Positions 28,774 through 36,204 of a stretch of 64,000 bases of DNA are shown piece after piece; positions within the stretch are counted from its first letter, which is position 1, and each line of letters opens with the position of its first letter. Location of the stretch: contig NZ_QKQS01000026.1 of the NCBI RefSeq assembly GCF_003226555.1, positions 161,377 through 225,376 on the forward strand. The letters run 5' to 3'. Made by a program: the position numbers and the translations under genes. Under the pieces are notes generated by a model. That model was not told the origin of the DNA, made no database searches, and saw only the letters and a program-made list of their open reading frames with translations. This stretch comes from Rhodopseudomonas palustris (lineage in GTDB: Bacteria; Pseudomonadota; Alphaproteobacteria; Rhizobiales; Xanthobacteraceae).

Positions 28774-31124
28774 ACCTGCACCGCCCCGCTCATTTCGACG
28801 CTTCGCAGACTTCAGGCTCAGACATGACGACAAAACTTGCACCCGCCCGCACCTGCCATTCCGTGCTGGCCAACTGGATGCCGGAAGTGACGCCGGTGGC
28901 GGCTGCGGATGCCGGCTCGGTAACGATCGACAACACCGGTCCGTTCGTCGCTGGCAGCTATCAGCGCTTCACCATGACCTACACGGCAGGTCGTTACGGC
29001 ATCGACGACTCAGGTTGCCTGAAAATCTGCTATCGCTTCGCGTCCGACATGGGCCGTCCGCAGTTCACCGATCCGGCGGCGCCGAACTACGTCAAGGTCA
29101 CGGCCTCGAACGGCGCGACGCTCGATGTGCGGTTCGACTATAAGCAGAACACGCGGCCGTGGGACCGCACTATCTACATCAAGATCGTCGCCGGCTTCAT
29201 GAAAGAAGGCGACACCATCCGTATCGAGTTCGGCTCTGACCCGCGCGGGCCGGGCATCCGGATGCAGACCTTCGTCGATCCGGAATTCGGCTTCCGCGTG
29301 CTGGTCGATCCGATCGCGACCTACACTTTCGTGGACGTGCCGAGCGTGCCGGTGATGCCGATCGTCGCCGGACCGGCGGCGCGCTGGCATGCGGTGCTGC
29401 CCACCTGCCGGGCGATCGGCGATGAATTCAGCCTCGGCATCCGTGCCGACGACATGTGGGGCAACCCGACCACTACGCGCGGCGTCGAGCAAGTTCAGCT
29501 CTTATGTCGCGGTGCCATCGACGGTCTGCCGCAGACTGTGCCGTTCAATCCGGCTGCGCCGGCGACGGAGATCACGGGCCTGCGCGCGAACCAAGCTGGC
29601 CGCATGTCGGTCGATCTTGTCGCTGACGGCCGCACGCTGACCAGCTCCAATTTGCTCGTCGTCGAGCCGGAGCTGAAGCTGCGTCCCTATTGGGGCGACC
29701 TGCATGCGCAGTCCGGCGAAACCATCGGTTCGGGCTCGGCGCACGACTACATGACCTATGCGCGGGACTGCGCCTTCCTTGATGCGATCGGGCACCAGGG
29801 CAACGATTTCCAGATCACCGGCCAGTTCTGGGAAATCCTCAACGGTCTGATGCGCGACTGGAACGAGCCTGGGCGCTTCGTCACCATTCCAGGCTATGAA
29901 TGGTCGGGCAACACCTCGCTCGGCGGCGACCGCAACGTGTTTTATCGCACCGAGGATCGCGTCATCCATCGCTCCTCCCACGCGCTGGTGCCGGAGCGGA
30001 GTGATGCCGACACCGATTGCTGGGATGCGCGGGCGCTGTTCGAAGCGCTGGAGCCAAAGGCTGCCGACACCGTGGTATGGGCGCATTGCGGCGGGCGCTA
30101 CGCGGATATCAAATATGCGCATCACCACGCGCTGGAGCGATCCGTCGAGGTGCATTCGAGCTGGGGTACATTCGAATGGCTGGCGGCGGACGCGTTCGAG
30201 AACGGCTACCGTGTCGGCATCGTCGCTAACAGCGACGGTCACAAAGGCCGCCCCGGCTACGAACCGCCCGGCGCGTCGATGTTCGGCGCGCTCGGCGGCC
30301 TCACCTGTTACTGGCTGCCGGAACTGACGCGCGATGCGATGTTCGACGCGCTGCAGGCGCGGCATCACTACGCCACCACGGGCTCCCGCATGCACATGAC
30401 GGTGCAGAGCTGCTTCGATCAGCCGGTCACGGTGTGGACCGACGATCTACGCATCGCCGGCGCGCGGCAGGCTGCTGCAACGTCGGTGATGATGGGCGAC
30501 ATCGTCACCGGCGCCCCTGACACGGTCGAGTTCGATTTCTGCATCGAGGCGGCATCTCCGATCCTCGACGTCGAGATCCGCCGCGGCACCGAAGTGCTCG
30601 AGGTCATCCGTCCGCACACCGCGTCGCCGCTCGGCACGCGGTGCCGGATCGAATGGAGCGGCGCCGAATATCGTGGCCGCGCCCGGCAAACGATCTGGGA
30701 CGGAGCGTTGAAGGTCGCGGGCGCCGAGATCACGGCGTTCGAGCCGATCAACTTCTTCAATCCGGACCGGCCGCTGCGGCAGGTGTCGCCGCACGAACTG
30801 GCGTGGCAGTCGATCACCACCGGCAACTTCGCCGGCGTCGACCTGTCGCTGTCGTCGACGGATGCGGTGATCGAGATCACCACGCCGCTCGGAACGTTCA
30901 AACATACGCTGGCCGAGTTGACCCATGAGCCGGTCGTGCATCGGCTCGGCAAGCTCGGCCGCGAGCTGCGGCTGTCTCGGGAGCCTGATCGTTACGATCA
31001 ACACGCCTTGAAACTACGCCGTTCGATTGCAATGTGCGTCGGCGACAACCCGATCTGGCTGCGTGCGACGTTTGCAGACGGGCACCAGGCGTGGTCTAGT
31101 CCTATCTATATTGTGCGCGACTGA
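28770..31124 (+). CDS. DUF3604 protein, putative PHP-like metallohydrolase
   Basis: 784 residues. The N-terminal 300 residues are beta-rich and have no signal peptide. From about residue 305 come metal-ligand-like motifs in the order of a PHP-type barrel: WGDLHAQSGE, AIGHQGNDFQ, WAHCGGRYAD, EVHSSWGTFEW and VANSDGHKGRPGYE. This matches the DUF3604 family, for which I know no established reaction. ATG 28770 overlaps the permease stop (ATGA); an ATG at 28824 is an alternative. Co-transcription with a transporter suggests it acts on the imported compound in the cytoplasm, probably as a hydrolase. The substrate is unknown. Confidence 0.8.
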   Translation: MNLHRPAHFDASQTSGSDMTTKLAPARTCHSVLANWMPEVTPVAAADAGSVTIDNTGPFVAGSYQRFTMTYTAGRYGIDDSGCLKICYRFASDMGRPQFTDPAAPNYVKVTASNGATLDVRFDYKQNTRPWDRTIYIKIVAGFMKEGDTIRIEFGSDPRGPGIRMQTFVDPEFGFRVLVDPIATYTFVDVPSVPVMPIVAGPAARWHAVLPTCRAIGDEFSLGIRADDMWGNPTTTRGVEQVQLLCRGAIDGLPQTVPFNPAAPATEITGLRANQAGRMSVDLVADGRTLTSSNLLVVEPELKLRPYWGDLHAQSGETIGSGSAHDYMTYARDCAFLDAIGHQGNDFQITGQFWEILNGLMRDWNEPGRFVTIPGYEWSGNTSLGGDRNVFYRTEDRVIHRSSHALVPERSDADTDCWDARALFEALEPKAADTVVWAHCGGRYADIKYAHHHALERSVEVHSSWGTFEWLAADAFENGYRVGIVANSDGHKGRPGYEPPGASMFGALGGLTCYWLPELTRDAMFDALQARHHYATTGSRMHMTVQSCFDQPVTVWTDDLRIAGARQAAATSVMMGDIVTGAPDTVEFDFCIEAASPILDVEIRRGTEVLEVIRPHTASPLGTRCRIEWSGAEYRGRARQTIWDGALKVAGAEITAFEPINFFNPDRPLRQVSPHELAWQSITTGNFAGVDLSLSSTDAVIEITTPLGTFKHTLAELTHEPVVHRLGKLGRELRLSREPDRYDQHALKLRRSIAMCVGDNPIWLRATFADGHQAWSSPIYIVRD

Positions 31125-31153
31125 AAGGAGGACGCTACCAGTTTACAAGCTAC

Positions 31154-31323
31154 GCGATGCGGGAGAGTCCGGCCGAACGGCCGGCGCCGAAGGAGCAACA
31201 CCCCGGAAACTCTCAGGCACAAGGACTGTATCGCGCAATGATCTGGAGAGAGACGCTTAGCTGCGTCCACCGAAGGGGAAGGTCGGCCATCGCCGGCTAA
31301 GCTCTCAGGTAAAGCGAACAGAT
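31154..31323 (+). promoter_or_regulatory. Tandem glycine riboswitch
   Basis: Two glycine aptamers joined by six bases. Aptamer 1 spans 31154-31234 (closing stem GCGAT with ATCGC) and contains GCGGGAGAGTCC, GCCGAAGGAGCAA and AACTCTCAGGCACAAGGAC. Aptamer 2 spans 31241-31323 (ATCTG with CAGAT) and contains GGAGAGA, CACCGAAGGGGAAG and GCTCTCAGGTAAAG. These are the conserved blocks of the gcvT RNA element. It begins 30 bases after the DUF3604 stop and ends 64 bases before the FAD oxidoreductase. The latter is presumably switched on by glycine. A small hairpin (GCCGAG/CTCGGC) lies just downstream. Confidence 0.92.
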
Positions 31324-31387
31324 GGGGCCGCTGCCGAGCTCGCTCGGCGACACCAACTCCCAGATCAACTTCGATGCGAGTCCCATC

Positions 31388-32623
31388 ATGTCCAAGATCG
31401 CCATTATCGGCGCCGGCATCACCGGCGTGACAACGGCGTTCGCCCTGCGCGAACGCGGCCACAAGGTCACTGTGTTCGACCGCCATCGCTACGCCGCGAT
31501 GGAGACCTCCTACGCGAATGGCGGTCAGTTGTCGGCGAGCAACGCAGAAGTCTGGAATAACTGGGCGACGGTGCGGAAGGGAATCGGTTGGCTGCTCCGC
31601 AAGGATGCGCCGCTGTCGCTCGACCTCAGGCCGAGCTGGCACAAATACTCCTGGCTGACCGAGTTTCTGGTCGGCATCCGGAATTACGAGAAGAACTCGA
31701 TCGAGACCACACGGCTGGCGATCGAAGCGCGGCAGCACCTCCTCCGCATGGCCGAGACAGCGGCGATCGACTTCGACATAGAGACCCGCGGCATCCTGCA
31801 CGTCTATCACGATGCGCATGATTTCGAGCAGGCGGCGAAGTCCAACAAAATGCTGCAGGCGGGCGGGCTCGATCGCAGGCCGGTGGGCGCCGAGGAGATC
31901 CGGACGATCGAACCGGCGCTGAGCGGGAAGTACCATGGCGGATTCTACACGCCGTCGGATTTCAGCGGCGACATCCATAAGTTCGTGACTGGACTGACCG
32001 CCCATTGCGCGCGCACCGGCGTCGAGTTTCGGCTCGGCACCAACGCCGAAGTCATGGCCGAGCGGCACGGCGGCGTCCGCGTCGAGTGGTCACCGGAGCC
32101 GGTCGGTTCTGCCGACCGCTTCGCGCTGCAGGAGAGCTTCGACGCGGTGGTGATCTGCGCCGGCGTGGAGAGCCGGCATCTGGCGATGACGCTGGGAGAT
32201 CGGGTGAACATCTATCCGGTGAAGGGCTATTCGATCACCGTGCAGCTCGACAGTCTGTCCGACCAGACCGCAGCGCCGCGCGTCAGCCTGCTCGACGAGC
32301 GCGCCAAGATCGTCACCAGTCGGCTCGGTTCGGATCGTTTTCGTGTCGCAGGAACTGCCGAAATCAACGGCTTCAACCGCGACATCCGATCGGACCGAAT
32401 CAGGCCGTTGGTCGATTGGGTCGAGCGGAACTTCCCCGGGATCAGTACGCGCCGTGTCGTACCATGGGCCGGGCTCCGGCCGATGATGCCGGATATGATG
32501 CCGCATGTCGGCCGCGGTCGCCGCAAGGGCGTGTTCTACAACACCGGCCACGGTCACCTCGGCTGGACGCTGTCGGCCGCGACCGCCGAGCTGATCGCGA
32601 TGCAGGTCGGTCCGGCCCACTGA
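31388..32623 (+). CDS. DadA-like FAD-dependent amino-acid dehydrogenase
   Basis: 411 residues of the DAO family. The N-terminal FAD motif is KIAIIGAGITGVTTAFALRE, followed by ETSYANGGQLSASNAEVWNN, typical of D-amino-acid dehydrogenase small subunits (DadA). Near the C-terminus are WAGLRPMMPDMMPHVGRGR and NTGHGHLGWTLS, the second FAD-contact block. It oxidises a D-amino acid or glycine to the oxo acid, passing electrons to the respiratory chain. Control by a glycine riboswitch suggests glycine, sarcosine-like or D-alanine-type substrates. The start was set at ATG 31388 after the riboswitch. Confidence 0.88.
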   Translation: MSKIAIIGAGITGVTTAFALRERGHKVTVFDRHRYAAMETSYANGGQLSASNAEVWNNWATVRKGIGWLLRKDAPLSLDLRPSWHKYSWLTEFLVGIRNYEKNSIETTRLAIEARQHLLRMAETAAIDFDIETRGILHVYHDAHDFEQAAKSNKMLQAGGLDRRPVGAEEIRTIEPALSGKYHGGFYTPSDFSGDIHKFVTGLTAHCARTGVEFRLGTNAEVMAERHGGVRVEWSPEPVGSADRFALQESFDAVVICAGVESRHLAMTLGDRVNIYPVKGYSITVQLDSLSDQTAAPRVSLLDERAKIVTSRLGSDRFRVAGTAEINGFNRDIRSDRIRPLVDWVERNFPGISTRRVVPWAGLRPMMPDMMPHVGRGRRKGVFYNTGHGHLGWTLSAATAELIAMQVGPAH

Positions 32624-32867
32624 GGCTGGTCCGCCGCAGCCTGTGCGCCGTGTCGTTTTGCCCTCGGCTCCGGGGAACTCCGGTGGGGTATTTTGCGTAT
32701 CCCTCGCGCGATCATCTTCAGCGATGATCGGAGCCAGAACGATTCGGTCGCGCGGGGAGCGCGGCAGGACGGTTGGTTAACAGGAAAGCAACTTAACGGG
32801 CGCAGCATTTCGCGTCGCACGATCGCCGGGATCGTCGATTGACCGATACGCCGAAGGGGGATTCCAG

Positions 32868-33023
32868 ATGGAAGCTCAGAAGACCGCGGTCGAAGCGATC
32901 GTCGCATTGACCGGATACGACCGTTCCGTGGTGGCCGAATTCATTCGCCGGTTCTATCTCGCCGGCGTCCGCGATCCGAAGCGGCTGACGTTCAAAGGTC
33001 TGCAGGCATTTGCCCGGACCTGA
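32868..33023 (+). CDS. Small hypothetical protein (51 aa)
   Basis: MEAQKTAVEAIVALTGYDRS continues through VVAEFIRRFYLAGVRDPKRL to a stop at 33021. It has a strong Shine-Dalgarno-like AAGGGGG seven bases before the ATG, coding-like residue composition and likely helical structure. I do not recognise a family. It faces the next gene (33047, minus strand) tail to tail. Confidence 0.6.
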   Translation: MEAQKTAVEAIVALTGYDRSVVAEFIRRFYLAGVRDPKRLTFKGLQAFART

Positions 33024-33046
33024 GCCGTCTCGCGAAGTGATTCGCG

Positions 33047-33322
33047 TTACTGCTTGGCCAGACCGATCGAGAACTCGCCGTTGAGCACGCGGCCGGGAAG
33101 GCCTTCGACGAATTTTGCGACCGCGTCTTCGCCATAGGTCGCGACCAGCTCGGCGAAGGCCGTGAACAGGCTGGCTTGCGCCAGACAATCGCCGTCAACC
33201 CCTTCGTGCAGGGCTTCGGCCCATGCCTCGCTGAGATAGTTGAGGGCGGTTTGCTTCTGCTCTCGGTCGGATTGGACGTCGTGATCGGTCGGGTAAGTCG
33301 TGAGGCTCATGAACTTCAGCAT
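33047..33322 (-). CDS. Conserved hypothetical protein (91 aa)
   Basis: Starts MLKFMSLTTYPTDHDVQSDR and continues with a helical region (EQKQTALNYLSEAWAEALHE, SLFTAFAELVATYGEDAVAK) ending in IGLAKQ. There is no signal peptide and no recognised domain. An ATG at 33310 is an alternative start; GGGGAG lies upstream of 33322 but rather far. It is probably a cytoplasmic small protein shared with close relatives. Confidence 0.65.
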   Translation of the reverse strand: MLKFMSLTTYPTDHDVQSDREQKQTALNYLSEAWAEALHEGVDGDCLAQASLFTAFAELVATYGEDAVAKFVEGLPGRVLNGEFSIGLAKQ

Positions 33323-33440
33323 GCTCGGCGCGCTCCCCCAGCGAAGCGCGGTGGGATAGTGTTAGCACGCGGGTGCTGAACGCCTAGGCAGTTCTTTAGG
33401 AAAGGTTAACGGCCCTGTTGAAATCCGGTCGCAGGAGCCG

Positions 33441-33881
33441 TCAGTTCGCGTACCGCGCGGTGAGGTCGCGCGACAGCTTCGAGCCCTCCTCCAGATACCG
33501 CCGGACGGCCACGGTCGCGGCCGGCGTGCAGGTCCGGTAGGTCTGCTGGAATCCGTTATAGCCTCGGTTGAAGGCCGCGATCAGCCGGGTCCGGCGCTCC
33601 CCGGACGGGGTCTCGGCATCGATCAGCGCCTGCATCTCGTTGCGCCATTTCGGCCCATCGTTGCCGCCGCAGATCCCGCGCAAATAATGCAAGGTCCCCA
33701 GAATTTCCGCGAGCCGCTGCAATTCGGCGTCGAACGGCGCCGCGCCGTCCTGGGCGCGCGCGGGCGCGAGCCCGCAGCAGGCCAGGATCATCAGCACGGC
33801 AAGCGAACGCTTCAGCATGGCCGGCCTGATAGGCCGTTTCATCGGCCGCAGCAAGGCATCGGCGGGCCCTGGCGGCGCCAT
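33441..33881 (-). CDS. TIGR02301-like secreted protein
   Basis: Up to 146 residues. A signal peptide MLKRSLAVLMILACCGLAPA begins at the internal ATG 33818, so the exported form may start there; 33842 and 33881 are other in-frame starts. The 33881 ATG overlaps the preceding stop (TGATG), favouring coupled initiation. The mature domain contains LGTLHYLRGICGGNDGPKWR, FNRGYNGFQQTYRTCTPAA and RYLEEGSKLSRDL, matching the alphaproteobacterial TIGR02301 family of unknown function with a conserved Cys pair. It is the last gene of a three-gene operon with a Nudix hydrolase. Confidence 0.75.
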   Translation of the reverse strand: MAPPGPADALLRPMKRPIRPAMLKRSLAVLMILACCGLAPARAQDGAAPFDAELQRLAEILGTLHYLRGICGGNDGPKWRNEMQALIDAETPSGERRTRLIAAFNRGYNGFQQTYRTCTPAATVAVRRYLEEGSKLSRDLTARYAN

Positions 33882-34324
33882 CAGGTTCCAATCAGAGCGC
33901 GGGCGTCCGCAACCAGCTCGGCTAGCCCCTCGGTGGTCGAGAAAGTGGCTAGGTCGGCGGGGTCGATCCAGCGCGCGTCCTCCAGTTCCTCGTTGAGCTG
34001 CGGCTCCCCGCCCGCCCAGCGCGCGGCGAACACCATGATGACGTAATGCCCGGCCGCACTGGCGGGGGAGGGCACCACCTCGCGGCGACCTGCAAGCCCG
34101 ACGATCTCGATCGAGAGCGCGGTTTCTTCGGCGACTTCCCGAGCCACCGCCTGTTCCAGCGTTTCACCAAATTCGACCCGGCCGCCCGGCAGCGAATACA
34201 GCCCTTTGGCGGGCGCTCGCGCGCGGCGAGCCAGCAACAGTCGGCCGTCGCGGAAGATCGCGGCGCTGACGGCGAGTTGCGGATGACGCGGCTGCGCCGG
34301 GGCTGCTTCGGTCACGGCTGTCAA
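33881..34324 (-). CDS. Nudix hydrolase
   Basis: 147 residues with a complete Nudix box GGRVEFGETLEQAVAREVAEET, given here as GGRVEFGETL plus EQAVAREVAEET, including the catalytic REVAEE. Such enzymes cleave nucleoside diphosphates linked to other groups; the short form resembles ADP-ribose or (d)NTP pyrophosphatases. The frame begins with TTG 34324 overlapping the upstream stop; GTG 34315 is possible. Neither has a clear Shine-Dalgarno, so coupling to the upstream gene is likely. It is the middle gene of an overlapping operon. Confidence 0.85.
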   Translation of the reverse strand: MTAVTEAAPAQPRHPQLAVSAAIFRDGRLLLARRARAPAKGLYSLPGGRVEFGETLEQAVAREVAEETALSIEIVGLAGRREVVPSPASAAGHYVIMVFAARWAGGEPQLNEELEDARWIDPADLATFSTTEGLAELVADARALIGT

Positions 34325-34827
34325 TGCGCCATGATGTAGTCGACGTCGGCTTCGCTGCCCTGGCCGTTGATGATGCCGCCGGCGCGGCCGATCAGCGGCT
34401 TGATCCAGCCGACCGCACTCTCGGCCAGCTTCGCCCGGGTGTCATTCTGCGAGGCTTGGCGCATCGCCTCGCCGACCGCGGTGAGGATCGTCGTCATGTT
34501 GTTGGTGATGTCGTCGAAATCCGATCTTATTCCGGGATCGGCCGTGTCATAGGCTTCGATCGCGAGATCACGAGCCTTGAAATTCGACGCCTTGAAGTGT
34601 TCCGCGTAGGAGAGAGGATGCCACGACAGGAAGTCTTCGGAGCACTCCGGCATGTCCGGAATCATTTCGAGCAGCATCACGGCTTCGTTGAAATGATTCA
34701 GGTAGTCGGTCGCGAGGCCGGTCTTCGGGTTGATATTGGCCGCAGCAAACTGAGCTGCGCGCGCCTCGTCGTATCGGGCGGGCGCACTGTGTGCAGCTGT
34801 GGATTCACTCGACGCCATCGGCGGCAT
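34321..34827 (-). CDS. Conserved hypothetical protein (168 aa)
   Basis: A soluble, mostly helical protein (TDYLNHFNEAVMLLEMIPDM, DFDDITNNMTTILTAVGEAM) ending ADVDYIMAH. There is no signal peptide, cysteine cluster or recognised catalytic motif. Its stop overlaps the Nudix start by four bases. ATG 34818 is an alternative start. I recall similar proteins in Bradyrhizobium relatives but know no function for them. Confidence 0.7.
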   Translation of the reverse strand: MPPMASSESTAAHSAPARYDEARAAQFAAANINPKTGLATDYLNHFNEAVMLLEMIPDMPECSEDFLSWHPLSYAEHFKASNFKARDLAIEAYDTADPGIRSDFDDITNNMTTILTAVGEAMRQASQNDTRAKLAESAVGWIKPLIGRAGGIINGQGSEADVDYIMAH

Positions 34828-34879
34828 TTTTGTTTACCGAAATTAACAAGAACTGAACACGCCACCGGATCCTGACAGC

Positions 34880-35653
34880 ATGTGTGGACGCTTCGTGATC
34901 ACTTCGGCCCCCGCCGCTATCCGACAGCTCTTTGGCTACGCCGACCAGCCTAATTTTCCGTCACGCTACAACGTTGCGCCGACCCAGCCGATTCCCGTGG
35001 TGATCGTCGATCAGGGGGCGCGCCGGTTCCGGCTGATGCGCTGGGGGCTGATCCCGTCCTGGGTGAAGGACCCGCGGACGTTTTCGCTGCTGATCAATGC
35101 CCGCGCCGAGACGGTGCAGGACAAGCCGGCATTCCGCAATGCGTTCAGGCGCCGGCGCTGTCTGGTTCCGGCCGATGGCTACTACGAGTGGAAACCCGGC
35201 GGTTCGCGCAAGCAGCCGTATTTCATCCACCCGGCCGGCGGCGGGCCGATCGGATTTGCGGGGCTGTGGGAGACCTGGATCGGGCCGAACGGCGAGGAAC
35301 TCGACACCGTAGCGATCGTCACCACTGCGGCGCGCGGCCGCCTCGCCGAGCTGCACGACCGCGTTCCGGTGACGATCGCGCCGGATCATTTCGCGCGCTG
35401 GCTGGAGACCGACGAAACCGACTCCGGGGCGGTGATGGCGCTGCTGCGCGCCCCGGCAGACAGCGAGTTCGTCTGGCACCCGGTCTCGACCGCGGTCAAC
35501 CGCACCACCAACGATAACCCGCAGCTGATCCTGCCGATCGCCGCAGAAGAGGTCGAGGCTCCGCGGCCGGCCGTTGCAAAGCCGGCGCCGCCGAAGCGCG
35601 CCGCGCGGGTCAAGGTCGCCGGCGACGACGGCGGGCAGGGATCGTTGTTCTGA
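34880..35653 (+). CDS. yedK: SRAP/YedK abasic-site DNA-protein crosslink protein
   Basis: 257 residues starting MCGRFV. Cys2 becomes the N-terminal nucleophile after Met removal and forms a thiazolidine crosslink with abasic sites in single-stranded DNA. Other family blocks are RYNVAPTQPIPV, WGLIPSWVKD, NARAETVQDKPAFRNAF, RRCLVPADGYYEWK and ELHDRVPVTI, with the catalytic Glu and His in the expected places. The C-terminus beyond the domain is a Pro/Ala/Lys-rich tail ending GGQGSLF. It stands alone and divergent from the hypothetical gene upstream. Confidence 0.92.
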   Translation: MCGRFVITSAPAAIRQLFGYADQPNFPSRYNVAPTQPIPVVIVDQGARRFRLMRWGLIPSWVKDPRTFSLLINARAETVQDKPAFRNAFRRRRCLVPADGYYEWKPGGSRKQPYFIHPAGGGPIGFAGLWETWIGPNGEELDTVAIVTTAARGRLAELHDRVPVTIAPDHFARWLETDETDSGAVMALLRAPADSEFVWHPVSTAVNRTTNDNPQLILPIAAEEVEAPRPAVAKPAPPKRAARVKVAGDDGGQGSLF

Positions 35654-35678
35654 GCGGCCAACATGGTAGGATCGACCC

Positions 35679-35909
35679 ATGACGGACGAGCAGGTCAAAG
35701 AGATTTTGGAACGCGTACTCAGTTGGCCGCGCGCACGCCGCGAGGACGCGGCGCAGCTGCTGCTCGCGTTGGAAGCGCGCGAGGGCGAATTCTATCAGCC
35801 TGACGACGACGAGTGGGCCGCGATTCAAGAAGGATTGGCTCAAGCCCGTCGCGGCGAATTCGCTTCTGCCGACGAAATTGCGGCGCTGCTGTCGCCGCCC
35901 CGCGCGTGA
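35679..35909 (+). CDS. Putative antitoxin of a ParDE-like pair
   Basis: 76 residues, acidic, MTDEQVKEILERVLSWPRAR, then REDAAQLLLALEAREGEFYQ and DDDEWAAIQEGLAQARRGEF. The C-terminal half (WAAIQEGLAQARRGEFASAD) has the look of antitoxin tails that bind ParE. The stop overlaps the GTG of the following ParE-like frame (GTGA), the usual antitoxin-toxin coupling. The gene itself looks intact although its partner is interrupted. Confidence 0.7.
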   Translation: MTDEQVKEILERVLSWPRARREDAAQLLLALEAREGEFYQPDDDEWAAIQEGLAQARRGEFASADEIAALLSPPRA

Positions 35910-36202
35910 CCGTCCGGTTCACCCGGCGAGCAACCGAAGATCTTCGTGAAATCCTCGACTATTTGAGCGCGCGTAATCCTGCTGCGGCCGATCGAGTTCG
36001 ACAGTCCGTTGCGGCGACGGTCCGATTGATTGCGGACCGTCCTCATATTGGACTGCGCAACTCCAGAGCGCCGGCGCTGTGAAGCTGCCTCGTCGGTCGT
36101 TATCCCTACCGCGTTCACTATTCCGTCGAGAACGCGGAGGTTTGGATCATTCACATCCGGCATTCGGTGCGCCGTCCGTTTGACCCGGACCATTCCGACT
36201 GA
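35906..36202 (+). pseudogene. ParE/RelE-type toxin interrupted by an in-frame stop
   Basis: From GTG 35906 the frame reads VTVRFTRRATEDLREILDYL, then RVRQSVAATVRLIADRPHIG and a TGA at 36080-36082. Past the TGA the same frame continues with SCLVGRYPYRVHYSVENAEV and WIIHIRHSVRRPFD to a stop at 36202. That is exactly the C-terminal strand and RRPF ending of ParE toxins. A single CGA-to-TGA change would explain it. The truncated 58-residue product lacks the part normally needed for toxicity. Confidence 0.8.
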
Positions 36203-36204
36203 AG

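Noticed and set aside
32710-32731. CGATCATC / GATGATCG hairpin considered as the terminator of the DadA-like gene
   Set aside because: No T-run follows and it is nearly 90 bases past the stop. It may be chance.
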